A DNA stretch of 64,000 nucleotides from Cricetomys ansorgei (GCA_026225945.1 JAMJFZ010000289.1:1171001-1235000), one strand, 5' to 3'; shown: positions 43,536-53,789, counted from the first letter of the stretch. Notes: a model not told the origin generated them from the sequence alone. Program-made: numbers and translations.

Positions 43536-43668
43536 TCAGGACCACGTGCATTTTAATCCCAGCACTTGGGAGGCAGAGGCAGGTGGATCTCTGCAAACTC
43601 AAGGCCAGTCTGATCTAGCAAGATCCAAGACAGCCAGGACTCCATAGTGAGACTCTGCCTAAACACAG
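43536..43668 (+). repeat. B1 SINE, 5'-diverged
   Basis: 'ttttaatcccagcacttggg', 'aggcagaggcaggtggatct' and 'aagacagccaggactccata' with 'gactctgcct'. The first part is unusual and the tail is short. Confidence 0.85.
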
Positions 43669-43934
43669 GGAGCAGGATGAGGTGGGAGGTTCTAAAGCTA
43701 AGTTCTAACTTTCTCCCAATTTCCTTTAGCATCATAATAAATAGTCTTAATCTCTTGGAATGTCTTCATGGCTGGAGAGTAACTTAAATTAATACTGGTG
43801 TGGTATGTTATGTGTTCTATGTATGTGTTATGTGGCCTTAGAGAAATCCTTCATCTGAGGAATGTAGTTTGCTTGATTGTTCTTAAGAATATTCTATTTC
43901 CTTTTTGGTAAGTAATATTTTAGCCAATAAATCA
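43669..43934. other. unique sequence, nothing recognised
   Basis: No feature recognised. Confidence 0.4.
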
Positions 43935-43994
43935 AATCCAGGACTTCTCACAAGCTAAGCATACACTCTGCCTCTGAGTTGCACTTCAGCACCC
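43935..43994 (-). repeat. ID-like SINE, reverse, diverged
   Basis: 'aatccaggacttctcacaag', 'ctaagcatacactctgcctc' and 'tgagttgcacttcagcaccc' equal a reversed ID element (aacccagggcctc ... ctaagcaagcgctctacc ... ctgagctacagcccc). Confidence 0.7.
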
Positions 43995-44649
43995 AAATGG
44001 TTTTGTGTGATTTGTAAAGGTGTTTAAATGTTATCTCATAAAGAATTCTAGGTATTTGAATATATATTAAACAAATTCTCCTTAGGAAAAAAAATAATTC
44101 AATTACATGAATTTACGACTGTGCAGAAATCATGGACTCCATAATGAAAAAAATTAATACTACTTGTCACATCAGTAAGAAGACAGCAACGTAGGCGTTT
44201 CCTGTGTTATGCGTAAACACATGTACTCTAAAGATTGATGCATTGTGGTTCAGGAAATTGATTTAAGAAGAAATTAACTCACTCATTTAATACATGTTGT
44301 TACCTACACTGGCTGGAAAGTCCCACTGAGTCACAGCTTTCTAGATTCTGCACTACTTTTGTTTTGGGCACTATGGCGGCAGGTGAAAGCCCTCAGCACA
44401 CCCAGCAGAAGGAGAATTTGCCTCCCAAGAGGGAAGCCGGCTCCCCACTGTGCTACTGTGCCATGTGCTCACCTCCAAATCACTAGGCAAGACTGCAGTG
44501 GCATTCTCGAATGTTCCATATTTTATTACCAAATCCGAGCAGCTTAAAAAACAAAACAAAACAAAACAGAAATTTCCTATTTCTTCCATATTTCTGGATA
44601 GCATGAGTCTGAAATCACCCAGTTTGTGGAGCCACAGTGCCTCGGGATA
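43995..44649. other. unique sequence, nothing recognised
   Basis: No recognised transposon or exon; a short (AAAAC)n run at 44,547-44,569. Confidence 0.45.
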
Positions 44650-44940
44650 CTAGAGGGAAGATTCTGTCTCTGTCTCTACCCGCCTCTGATGGCTCTGGGA
44701 ATTTATAAGTTTGTGACAATCTTACTTTCTCTAACTCCAGTCTCTGTGGTCACGCTGTTCCCTCGCTTCCTCTATATACGTGTCGTCTTGGCTTCTCCTT
44801 GTCTAATAACACAGGTTATCTCATCAAAATTCTTAATGTTAATGACAGCTACAAAGACCTTTCACCAATAAGGCTATAGTCCCAAGTTCTGGGAAACGGG
44901 ATGTAGACATATTTAGGGGCCGCCTGCTATAGCTGGCAAG
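44650..44940 (-). repeat. ERVL-MaLR LTR (MLT1-like), reverse
   Basis: 'ctgatggctctgggaattta', 'taactccagtctctgtggtc', 'aatgacagctacaaagacct' and 'agtcccaagttctgggaaac' follow the reversed MLT1 LTR in order (ctggtggctccaggc ... cactccaatctctgcctc ... ctacatctgcaaagaccc ... attctgaggta). Confidence 0.55.
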
Positions 44941-45534
44941 TGTTTAACAATGTCCTCCTCAGAAAAAGGGGGCCCTGTGCAATAACACTATCCCATCCCG
45001 TGTACTGCCCCAATGATGAACTTCAGGCTCCTGAGGGGAAGTCACTGACCATGTGTTTGAGAGCTAGCCGGACGTCACCATACAGTGTTCCCACTTAGAG
45101 AGCCAATAGATGCTAGTAACCTCAAGATCCCTGGGGGCGATAAAATGTAGTGGAATGATTGTGAAGGGAGAAGGCATGAGTATTGCTCCATTTAAGCCCT
45201 GTAAGTTTATTTCATTTTAAGTTCCTATGCTTTGAATTGCTACGGCAATTGAGTGCAGCAAATGGCTCAAGAGTTCTCTGTTTACCAATTGATTCGTATG
45301 GATCAATGTGAGCCGGCATCAGTCAGCACCCTATTTGGCAGGATATGAACTGCTGATGAAGCCTGAGTCACCAAACCTAGGGCGGGCAGCTGGTCAGCAA
45401 TCACCATAGCATGTGAACTGAAGATGGGGCTATCACTTCTTTCGGGGAAAGTTGGAGTGTTGGTACCTAAAGAAAGGCACAAGAGAACCCCCAAAATCAA
45501 TTTCAGAATCATTTAAATATATGCATGTCTCATA
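44941..45534. other. unique sequence, nothing recognised
   Basis: No recognised transposon or exon. Confidence 0.4.
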
Positions 45535-45693
45535 TATTTAAAGATTTGTTTTATATTTAATTATGTGTCTTTGTGTATGTCTGTGTATGTATCTATGTGC
45601 ACATGTATGAATGCAGATACCCATGAAGGCCAGGAGAATGCATGAATCCTCAGGAGCTGGAGAGACAGGTGACTGTGAACTGAACTCAGGCCT
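45535..45693 (-). repeat. B3-like SINE, reverse, left half (split by provirus)
   Basis: Reversed SINE tail and body: TG-rich 'tgtctgtgtatgtatctatg', 'ccatgaaggccaggagaatg' and 'ctgtgaactgaactcaggcc'. It stops exactly at the MaLR insertion. The missing head resumes at 47,718. Confidence 0.82.
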
Positions 45694-46089
45694 TGTGCTG
45701 GCTAGTCTATGTCAACTTGACACAAGTTAGAGTTATCTGAAAGGTGAGAACCTCAATTGAGAAAATGCCTCCATGAGATCAGGCTCTAGAGAATTTTTAA
45801 AATTAGTGACTGTCGGGGGAGGGCCCGGACCATTGCGGGTGGGGTCATCCCTGGTCTGGTTGTCCTGGGTTCTGTAAGAAAGTAGACTGAGCAAGCCAGT
45901 ATGCAGCACCCCTCCATGGCCTCCAGCCTCGGCTCCGGCCTCCAGGTTCCAGCCCTACTTGAGTTCCTGTCCTGACTTCCATCAGTGAAGGACTACAGTG
46001 TGGACATCAAAGCCAAATAAACTCTTTCCTCCCCAACTTGCTTTTGGTCATGGTGTTTCATCGTAGCAGTAGAAACCCTAACTAAGACA
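45694..46089 (+). repeat. 5' LTR of the MaLR element
   Basis: Opens 'tgtgctggctagtctatgtc' followed by 'aacttgacacaagttagag', has 'aacctcaattgagaaaatgc' and 'gggggagggcccggaccatt', and closes 'gtagaaaccctaactaagac' plus 'a'. An AATAAA polyadenylation signal lies at 46,016-46,021 within 'aagccaaataaactctttcc'. Confidence 0.93.
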
Positions 46090-47299
46090 AGTTTGTGCCA
46101 GGATTGTGGGGTATTGTTGTGACAGACCTTATTGTGTTTTCTCTTTTTTTGCGGGGGAGGGTGAGGATTGTGGACAGACTTTAGAACTTCGAGCTATAAA
46201 AGCTATTGTATGTTGAGAGCTCAGTGAGGTGTGTTGTAGAAGCTTGGAGGATAAGAATGTTGAAAGCAGTGCAAATGTCTGAGGCCTGGCTTGTGAAGTT
46301 AAAGGAAAGCAGAGATTCTTTTGAGTTAAGAATCTGTGGTTCTGTGGTTCTGTGGTTCTGATTAGCTGAGGCTGAAGAATTAGCTGTGATTAGAAAACAA
46401 AAAAAAATCCAAAAACAATGAAATGGAACCTTTGCTTTTCTGGGACAATAAATAGATACTGGTCAGCTGGAGCTAAGAATTAACTGTGATTAAGATTGAG
46501 GAAAAATCTTCTGGAAAGTATTTCTTCACTCCACACACACACAAGCTGTGTCCCAGAGGTGGCCAAGTTTGTACCTTGCACTGGTAACCAAACTTGGTAG
46601 TGTAAGAGTCACCCAGGTGGTACAGATTTTGAAGGCATGAAGGCATTATGGAAAACAGCTGAAGCTCAGCACTGTGGGAAGCCAGGATAGGTCAGTGGGG
46701 AAGGTGCAGCCTCTATAGCAGTTGAAATCCCAGGATTGAAGGGGTAATGGAGAGAAGTTGAGGTCTGGCACCATGAAGAGAGCCAAGGGGAGACCACTGG
46801 TGAAAGTACAGCCTGGTTGCCACAGAAGATTGCCACAGCAGCAGCAGAGGCATGTAGCCACTGGGAAAGATGACAAGCTGTATGCTGCAGAGGGTAGAGC
46901 CAGAGAAATGACCCAAGTTCTTTGGAGGAACCCAAAAGAAATGTGAGCGAATCGCAGACACTGGTCAGTAAGTTTTTTATACTGTTGGAATTTGCTTTTG
47001 TTTTGTTCAGATTGTGACTGTGCCTGATTCTTCCTTCTTGAAGTGAGAAAGTATTGTAATTTACTTTTGATCTTATAGGAGCCCACAGTTAAGAGACTTT
47101 GAATTTAGAAGACTTTGGATTTTTAAAGAGACTGGCTATTGTAGAGAGATTTAATTTTTAAAGAGTGAGAGGCTTTAAAATTTGGTATGCTAATAATTGT
47201 AATTAAGATAATAATCTGTAAAATTGGGGAAGAATAAGAAAGGAAATGCTATGTTTCAACAGTGAGGAGTCTGTGTATCAAAAAAGACAAGGAGTCAAC
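46090..47299 (+). repeat. MaLR internal region, degenerate
   Basis: Starts 'agtttgtgccaggattgtgg', similar to remembered MaLR internal starts (ttggtgccaggagtgggg). It continues with 'tggacagactttagaacttc' and 'tggatttttaaagagactgg'. The triplicated 'tctgtggttctgtggttctg' at about 46,329 is a short tandem duplication. No long sense frame resembles a viral protein. Confidence 0.8.
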
Positions 47300-47712
47300 T
47301 GTAATGGCCAGTTTTGTGTCAACTAGACACAAGATAGAGTTATCTGAAAGGAAGGAATCTCAATTGAGAAAATGCTCCATCAGATCAGGCTTTACAACAT
47401 TTCCTTAATTAGTGATTGATGGGGGAGGGCCCAGCTCATTGTGGGTGGTGCCATCCCTGGGCTGGGTCCTGGGTTCTGTAAGAAAGCAGGCTGAGAAAGT
47501 CATGAGGAGAAAGCCAGTAAGCAGCACTCTTCCATGGCCTCTGCATCAGCTCCTGCCTCCAGGTTCCTGCCCTGCCTGAGTTCCTGTCCGGTCTTCCTTT
47601 AGTGAAGGAAGTGTAGAATGCGTAGAATGTATACAAGGTAGAATGTAAGTCAAATAAACTGCTTCCTCCCCAACCTGCTTTTGGTCATCGCAGCAATAGA
47701 AACCCTAAGCCA
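47300..47712 (+). repeat. 3' LTR of the MaLR element
   Basis: Opens 'tgtaatggccagttttgtgt' and shares every block with the 5' LTR ('aattgagaaaatgctccatc', 'agtgattgatgggggagggc', 'aagcagcactcttccatggc', 'caataaactgcttcctcccc'-like end). It has a 10-20 bp tandem duplication of 'gtagaatg' near 47,611-47,648 that the 5' LTR lacks. Confidence 0.93.
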
Positions 47713-47761
47713 GGCCACTGCAAGAGCAGTGTGTGATCTGAACCACACTATCTTCAGCCCC
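47713..47761 (-). repeat. B3-like SINE, reverse, right half
   Basis: After the 5-bp duplication ggcca, 'ctgcaagagcagtgtgtgat' and 'cactatcttcagcccc' complete the reversed tRNA-like head of the SINE that began at 45,535. Confidence 0.82.
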
Positions 47762-48004
47762 AATCTACATATACTTTAATGATTTTGTATCACTGAAAAT
47801 CTCTTTGTATTAAGTTTAAGGAGATGTAGGTATGAGTACTGTGGGTGTGCACTGATACTCAAGTCAGAATCTCTCCAGGAGACCCTCTGCATTGTTTACA
47901 TCCTCATTTCTGCTTGTAGGATCTGCTTTTAATTTTGGACGCATTTATCAGATGGCAGTTAGGTTCAAAGGAAGAAAGACAGTTCAGGTCTTAAGCTATC
48001 TTTA
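47762..48004. other. unique sequence, nothing recognised
   Basis: No feature recognised. Confidence 0.4.
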
Positions 48005-48494
48005 AGAAATATATTAATGGCTTTATTGAGATACAATCAATGTTCCATTGGATTCACCCATTTAAAAGTGAAATGCTGTGATTTTTAAATACAGTTGTCA
48101 AGTGGAACACCCATCACGCTAATGAACTCAAGAACATTTCATCACCGCCCAAAGAAATTCTGTACCACTCTGACATCTTTCAAGTCCAGCCCCTCTCTCC
48201 AAGTCCCAGCTAAGCACTGTTCCGCTTTCTCTCTGTACAGCATAAGCCTGATTACTCCAGAAATATGGAGTGTATGCTTTCCTTTGTGATTGGCTTCTGT
48301 TACTTAGGAAGGTTTTAAAGTGTCATCCATGCTGTCATATCTATCCTTTCATATCTTTCTGCTGCTATTATCCCTCCATACAGATATATCACTTTACAGG
48401 TATTTATTCATTGGTAGGCATTTGAACTCTTTCCCCTTTCTGCCTATCTTGAACATGCTGTTGCAAATGCCTCCTCCCCTCCAACTTTCCCTTC
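48005..48494 (+). repeat. ancient L1M 3' region, left part
   Basis: 'tggctttattgagatacaat', 'attggattcacccatttaaa', 'aagaacatttcatcaccgcc', 'tttgtgattggcttctgtta' and 'aaagtgtcatccatgctgtc' match, in order, the well-known old L1 3' region (tttattgagatataattcac ... ttcacccatttaaag ... gaacattttcatcacc ... tgactggcttctttcactta ... ttcatccatgttgta). Confidence 0.85.
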
Positions 48495-48566
48495 CCAGTG
48501 TGGGGACTGAACCTTGGACCATGCGCACTGCTCTGCAAGCACTCCACCACTGAGCTCTAGCCCCAA
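48495..48566 (-). repeat. ID SINE, reverse
   Basis: 'agtgtggggactgaaccttg' and 'ctctgcaagcactccaccac', then 'tgagctctagccccaa', the reverse of an ID element with tRNA-like A and B boxes. It splits the L1M relic. Confidence 0.82.
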
Positions 48567-48640
48567 CCCTGCTGATACTATGAATAGTTTTGTACGTGTT
48601 TTGTGTTGACATAATTTCCCATTTCTCATAATGCAATGTT
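48567..48640 (+). repeat. ancient L1M 3' region, right part
   Basis: 'tgctgatactatgaatagtt' and 'ttgtacgtgttttgtgttga' continue the L1M (tattatgaataatgctgc ... gtacaagtttttgtgtgga). It is interrupted again by a B1 with a CCT/CTT tail. Confidence 0.75.
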
Positions 48641-48860
48641 TTTCTTTTCCTCCTCGCCTTCCTCCTCCCCCTCCTCCTCCACCTCCCCCTCCTCCTCCTC
48701 CTCTTCCTCCTCCTCCTCTTCCACCTCCTCCTCCTCTTCCACCTCCTCCTCCTCCTCCTCCTCCTCCTCCTCCTCTTCCTCTCCTCTTCTTCTTCTTCTT
48801 CTTCTTCTTCTTCTTCTTCTTCTTCTTCTTCTTCTTCTTTTTCTTTTTCTTCTCTTTTTC
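48641..48860. repeat. (CCT)n-(CTT)n polypyrimidine tract
   Basis: About 220 bp of pure pyrimidines apart from two 'cca' interruptions. CCT/CCTCTT units pass into a perfect (CTT)n run. It lies between the left target duplication and a reversed B1 body, so it is most simply the B1 A-tail after expansion. Long Glu/Arg-rich (minus) or Pro/Ser/Leu-rich (plus) frames are artefacts. Mirror-symmetric purine/pyrimidine tracts of this type can form triplex DNA. Confidence 0.97.
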
Positions 48861-48974
48861 AAGAGAGGCTATCTCTGTTGTAACTCTGAGACCAAGCTGG
48901 CCTCGAACTCACAGAGATCCACCTGCCTCTGCCTCCAGAGTGCTGGGATTAAAGGCATGCACCACCGCCCAGGC
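48861..48974 (-). repeat. B1 SINE, reverse, with TSD
   Basis: 'caagagaggctatctctgtt', 'aagctggcctcgaactcaca' and 'gagtgctgggattaaaggca', ending 'tgcaccaccgcccagg'. The 9-bp 'taatgcaat' at 48,629-48,637 (left of the pyrimidine tract) and 48,975-48,983 (right of the B1) is the target-site duplication. Confidence 0.93.
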
Positions 48975-48983
48975 TAATGCAAT

Positions 48984-50008
48984 TTATTTTTTATTTTTAT
49001 TTTTTGGAATGAAAAGTTTTAACTAGTTTCTTATTTTCCTCATGATCAAGGGGTCTGTATTTTAGAACTTAACTCAGAAATGCCACGTTTACAATGTCAA
49101 GTCTCTGAAATACAGGATCATCCCTTCCTCTAATTCTACTGTGTCTTGGTAATGGGGGAGGAAGGGATGTCTCTTGAGACAAAATGGGAGCTGGTTAACT
49201 TGGGATTCCAGACTCAGGAGCAGCTGTGATGGAATGTCCTTCGCATACCAAGTACAGCCTTGCCCACAGCAGACTCACAGCTCTTACCAATCACAGTCTT
49301 CTTCCAAGCTCTTTACGCACAAACTATAGAGAAGAATGAAAACGAACCAGAGTTAGAGAGTTCGGAGAATCTACAGGGAAGAGGCCTGGAAAACAGCTTC
49401 CCTGACAGGGCCGTCGAGAGCCTCACTCTGTCCCTGGTGTGACTTGGAGCCATCCTTCTGTGTGTCCTGGGGGGCCTGCAATGAAAATGAAGGCTCTAGA
49501 TTAATTTATAGCAACTTTCTTCCATGAATGCTGAGTGTTTCAAACAGACACGCACTTACTCCCTGAAGGGAACGTGCATAAGACATGCATAAGAAATAAT
49601 TCCTTTTAAAACTTACTCTCTCCAGTTAGTGCTGGTCAGACACAGAACCAGCAAAGCAGACCTCCAGGCTGAACACCCCACTTCATTATTGTCAGTGCGC
49701 TTTATAAACCAGTGCATATCCAGAAAAGCAGGGCCTCTCCGCAACGGCCCCGTGACTGGGCTCATGGATGACGGCAGTTATTTTACTGGGATCTAAGCTT
49801 TTTCTTCCCAATTATAATCCCCTGCTATGACATCCGGGAACTGAGGGGAGGGGGGAGATACCTTACTGCTCACCTGTGTGTGCACAGTTCAGACAGTGCA
49901 CAGGCAACCCCAGTTTTGTTTTCCTCTCCAGCTCACCCCTCCAAACTCATCCCAACTGGGAACCTAGGAGGGAGCCGAGGAACGGCTCAGCACAGGGGAA
50001 GAGGTTTT
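48984..50008. other. unique sequence, nothing recognised
   Basis: T-rich start that may continue the L1M relic. Otherwise no transposon or exon recognised. Confidence 0.4.
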
Positions 50009-50432
50009 TGTCTTAGTTTTATTTCTGACTCTGTGATAAAACACCCCGACAAAAGGCAATGTATGGGTGAAGGGGTTTATTTAGCCTACAATTCAAGACT
50101 GTAGTCAGTCATTGCAGGGAAGTCGAGGCAGGAACTTGCGGCAGCTGGGCGCACCCTACATCCACCGTCAAGAGCAGAGAGGAATGAAGGCACACTTGTT
50201 CACTAGCTCGCTTATGCTCAGCTGGAGTTTTCCAGTCACACAGTTCAGAACCCCTGCTGAGGCAATGGTTTGACCCTCCGTGGGCTGGGGCTTCCCACAT
50301 CAATAAGCTTAATTGAGACAATCCCCTCCAGACATGTGTCAGCCCCGCCCAATGTGGACAGTCCCTTATTGAGACTCTCTTCCCAAGTGATTACAGGTTA
50401 TGTCAAGTTGACAATTAAAGCTAACTATCACA
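50009..50432 (-). repeat. ERVL-MaLR LTR, reverse
   Basis: Starts 'tgtcttagttttatttctga', then 'gggtttatttagcctacaat', 'ggcaggaacttgcggcagct', 'catcaataagcttaattgag' and 'gttatgtcaagttgacaatt', closing 'aaagctaactatcaca'. TG...CA termini are kept. No 5-bp duplication is visible. Confidence 0.82.
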
Positions 50433-50510
50433 CTTAACCCTTTGTCAACTTGACACACAAACAAATCACTCTTAAACCATAGTGTTCTACTCCTCATAGC
50501 CAAGCAAAGT

Positions 50511-50800
50511 CTCACTGAGGGTCTGTGGGTAAAGTACCTGCCACACAAGCAGCACCTGAGTTCAGATCCCCAGGTCCCATTTTAAAGTTGCCTGTGCTTA
50601 CGTGTCTGCACTCTTAGTGCTAGGGGTAAGGATGGAGACAGGAGATCCTCAGAGCTCATTGGGTAGACCATTGATGAGCTGTTGAATGAGAGACCCTGAC
50701 TCAAAAAATAAGATGAAGAGAAACTGAGGAAGATGTCTGACCTCTGGCTTCTATACATGTGTATATGTTCACACAAGAATGAATATGCATAGACTACATC
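50511..50800 (+). repeat. chimeric B4-type SINE (tRNA-like + B1-like arms)
   Basis: tRNA-like arm 'agggtctgtgggtaaagtac' with 'cacctgagttcagatcccca', then a 7SL-like arm 'ctgcactcttagtgctaggg' and 'gagagaccctgactcaaaaa', then 'gatgtctgacctctggcttc'. Confidence 0.7.
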
Positions 50801-51423
50801 CAGAGATAAAATCTTAATTACAATTTTTTTTAAAAAAAGATACCTGTATTGTGAGGTTCGTAGGACTTAGCTCTAAGGGGGAAAAATGATCAGGGCCATG
50901 TTATTCCATCTTAAAGAGCTGTACCTGGGGATGTTTGTAGCTTTCCCTCTATCTCTGGCAACCTTCTGGGTTCTATAAATTCTTTCCCAGTGATGATCAG
51001 GGATGGGAAATCTTAATCCGGTTAGCAACAAAAGATCCAATCAATGTCCCATGGTCCCTCTAGCCACCCACACGTCTGGGCTCCCATAATCTTAGCACAC
51101 ACATTACTTAAGATTCATATTACTGGTCAACTAGACTAGTTCCATGATGTATGGAGGCCTAGTCAAAGACTGAAGGGCAAAGACCAGCCTCCCCCCCTGT
51201 AAATTAAGAATTTGAAGATGGAGAAAGCAGAGCATCCAGACAAACATTGGCCACTTCTGAGTCATGGATCTGGTGCAGTTGCTCATGTTGCACATCCAGA
51301 AAGCTGGCCTCCTTGCCAAGCTTTAAAAACCAAAGACTCACACACTGGAAAATCTGTTGACGCGGGATCTGCATCTCCAAATGGCTGCACATAACTGCCT
51401 GGTGCTAAATAGTAGCTTGCATT
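50801..51423. other. unique sequence, nothing recognised
   Basis: No recognised transposon or exon. Overlapping opposite-strand frames at about 51,131-51,394 lack domains. Confidence 0.4.
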
Positions 51424-51705
51424 GGTTTGATGGAACTACCATAGTAAAATGCCACAGAAATCCAGTGCCTTAACTGAAAGAAAAGCTATCACAGATCTCA
51501 AATCAGAGACCATCGTACCAGCAGGGCTGGTCTCTTCTGAGGACTCTTTCTTTGGCTCATATCTGCTCTCCTTATCCTTGTATCTTGGTGCTTTCTTGCT
51601 CTGTCCATGTCTGTGTTGACATCTCCTTATCAGGACCCCATTAGTCACCTTAGATTAAGGTTCATCTGACTGAAATATAATTATGTCTCTCAAGAAACCG
51701 TCTCC
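51424..51705 (-). repeat. ERVL-MaLR LTR (MLT1-like), reverse, left part
   Basis: 'aagctatcacagatctcaaa', 'gcagggctggtctcttctga', 'catctccttatcaggacccc' and 'attagtcaccttagattaag' correspond to the reversed MLT1 LTR (ctcacagttctggagg ... gcagggctggtttcttctg ... cttataaggacaccagtca). It is interrupted by a SINE and resumes at about 51,924. Confidence 0.7.
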
Positions 51706-51911
51706 TGGGGCTGGTAAGATGGCTCAGCAGGTAAAAGTGCTTGCTGCCAGACTTATGATCTGAATGAGATCCCCAGAACCTGAAAAGGGAAGGTCAACCC
51801 CTGAAAGTTGTCCTCTGACCCCCACAACTGCATACACACCATAAATAAATAAATAGATAAATAAACACACAAAAGACATAAAAATAGATGCTGTTTAAAA
51901 AAAAAAAAACA
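51706..51911 (+). repeat. B4-type SINE inserted into the MLT1 LTR
   Basis: 'ggggctggtaagatggctca', 'gtaaaagtgcttgctgccag' and 'gaaagttgtcctctgacccc' with an AAAT-rich, A-rich end. Flanks 'aaaccgtctcc' (51,695-51,705) and 'aaacctatctcc' (51,912-51,923) look like a slightly diverged target duplication. Confidence 0.88.
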
Positions 51912-51923
51912 AAACCTATCTCC

Positions 51924-52010
51924 AAATACAATCACATTCTGAGGTTCTGAGTTTTAGATCTGAAATATATAGATTTTGGAAGCATGACGTTTAGCCCATG
52001 ACATAGTTCT
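51924..52010 (-). repeat. ERVL-MaLR LTR (MLT1-like), reverse, right part
   Basis: 'aaatacaatcacattctgag' then 'gttctgagttttagatctga' follow the reversed MLT1 5' end (ccaaataaggtcacattctgaggta ... gggttaggacttcaaca). Confidence 0.7.
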
Positions 52011-52309
52011 TCTCTCTAAAGGGGTCACAGTGCTGAGTCACTACACTAGCCATCGGGCAAATTCTGCTCACTCAGAGTCTCCCCGTTCCTGAAGCAGGGG
52101 TCAGGTACCACAGATCCTCTCCTCTGGATGTTGTCCTTCCTCCTGGATCAGCTCTCTCAGAGAGGGACTAGCTCCTGCAGACAGCGTATGGACCCATGAT
52201 ACTGTCTCATATGGGACAACAGCTGCAAACTTTAGTCACAGCTCCCGAACTAAGGTTTCTGCTCAAGGGACCTTCACAGGACAATCACGAGATCCCTAAG
52301 AAATAGTGA
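52011..52309. other. unique sequence, nothing recognised
   Basis: No feature recognised. Confidence 0.4.
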
Positions 52310-52410
52310 TGTTAGTAAACTGTGCCCATTACACAGGTGTAACAGATGAAGAGCAGTGCAGAAGGAAGAAGCTGCCTGGGGGCACAACCAGCTGCTCACG
52401 TTAGAGACAA
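52310..52410 (+). repeat. possible MIR SINE relic
   Basis: 'tgcccattacacaggtgtaa', 'cagatgaagagcagtgcaga' and 'gcctgggggcacaaccagct' follow the MIR order (tccccattttacagatgagg ... cttgcccaaggtcacacagct). Confidence 0.45.
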
Positions 52411-53182
52411 GACACACAGGTTTGAGGGGTGGAAAACTCAGTGGCGCCATAATTCTTCCTCAGGGCTGATCACCTGACTAGATGAGGAACGTCTGTAAAT
52501 TTCAAGGGAAACTCAGTCTGCTCTTCATACCTATTTGCAGAAAAATGTTAGCCAGTTTATAGCTGAAAACTCTGCTAATTCTGGGGAAGTTTTTGGTCTA
52601 GTGCCTGGAACAATTAAAGCACGCATTCACACCTACCACACGCGCGACACCGAGTAGAATTTCCAGCACAACACTTAGTACTTTATTTTTTTAAAAAAGA
52701 AATAGCAGTGACTGAGTCGTGCTCATCCTCCAGCTTTCTAGAAGGACTTTGCATGGGGCTGGAGAGTGAGGGGTTTCTGTGACGAAAAGAGATTCAGTTT
52801 GTGCTTTTAAAAACCTTTGCTCACAATCAGGGAACTTCAGGTGTGGAGACATGCCTGCTCCTGCACAAACGTTAAAAAAAAAAAAAATCACATTTGCAAG
52901 GCTCTGAGGAAAGACGGTCCAGTACTGCTTACTCAGTACTGGAACTTAAGGGAGCCCTTGAAACATCTCCCTCAAAACTATTTGCTTCTGAGACAAGAAA
53001 CAGGAGGTTCTGATATTTCAAATGGCTCCCTCAGACTAGAACATCACCTGTAATGAAAAATTTTTGCTGCTTTTTTCTGACCAGTGTACTCCCCATGTAA
53101 AGGGGCTGGTTTTAAGCAGGCTTTGTCCTTCCTGTTAGACTAAATTGCACGCAAAGAAAACCAAATAAAACAAAACAAACTA

Positions 53183-53185
53183 GCA

Positions 53186-53222
<37 letters not shown>
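53183..53222. repeat. (CA)n microsatellite
   Basis: CA units with one CATA interruption at the left. Confidence 0.95.
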
Positions 53223-53225
<3 letters not shown>

Positions 53226-53789
53226 TCTCTCTAAAGCAGAGTCTCCACTGAGACTCCAAACTAAGAGAGTAAGGCCGTTTCCACTTCAAGTCACTTAGCA
53301 AACAGAAGAAACTTTTCTCTGCTTGATTTAGGGAACTCTGGGCTGCCGGTCTCCACACAGCTCTCGGGACTCCAATGTGAGTCTAACACCAGGGGGCGCA
53401 GTGTCCTTTGTCCTGACCAGCATTGAACACAGGCACTGAAGCCCGGCTGGGCCTTCAAGAAACTTGATTTTTCCCTACTTCCACAGTTTCTTCTTGGAAC
53501 CAGACGACTCCTCAGGCTCCACCATCTCTTCCCTGTCCTTCCTAGGGGCTCTCAGATTCTCCCCAGAGTCTCAGATGTTTGCATGCTGCAGAATTTAGCA
53601 GAAAGGGCCAACGGCAGATCCTTCTCATGGCTCCTCCTCTGCTAAACCTAGGAGACCTTGACAGTGGCCTATCACGTCTTCTCATCATCTCACCGCTCAT
53701 GTCTCTCATTAAAAAAAGTTTGCAGAAACAACTTTTTAAAAAAATCAAGACAAAATTAGCATCATGTGAAAACTGGCACATATCCACCC

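Larger units (their letters stand above)
45694..47712 (+). mobile_element. near-complete ERVL-MaLR element (LTR-internal-LTR)
   Basis: Two direct LTRs of the same MT-like MaLR type enclose about 1.2 kb of internal sequence, giving a roughly 2.0-kb element. The termini are TG...CA. A 5-bp target duplication is visible with one mismatch: ggcct at 45,689-45,693 and ggcca at 47,713-47,717. Flanking it are the two halves of a single B3-like SINE, which confirms the insertion boundaries. MaLR elements are non-autonomous ERVL relatives, and I see no intact gag, pol or env reading frame here. Confidence 0.9.

Noticed and set aside
46016..46021. AATAAA as a gene polyadenylation signal
   Set aside because: It is the normal polyadenylation signal of the MaLR LTR. 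An equivalent signal is in the second LTR.
46646..47086. 146-codon minus-strand frame
   Set aside because: Lies antisense inside the degenerate internal region of the MaLR element and does not resemble a viral or host protein.
48495..48566. tRNA gene on the minus strand
   Set aside because: The tRNA-like boxes belong to an ID SINE. There is no complete cloverleaf or functional tRNA end.
48626..49026. Glu/Arg-rich, Pro-rich and Ser/Leu-rich open frames
   Set aside because: Translations of the (CCT)n/(CTT)n tract and the adjoining B1.
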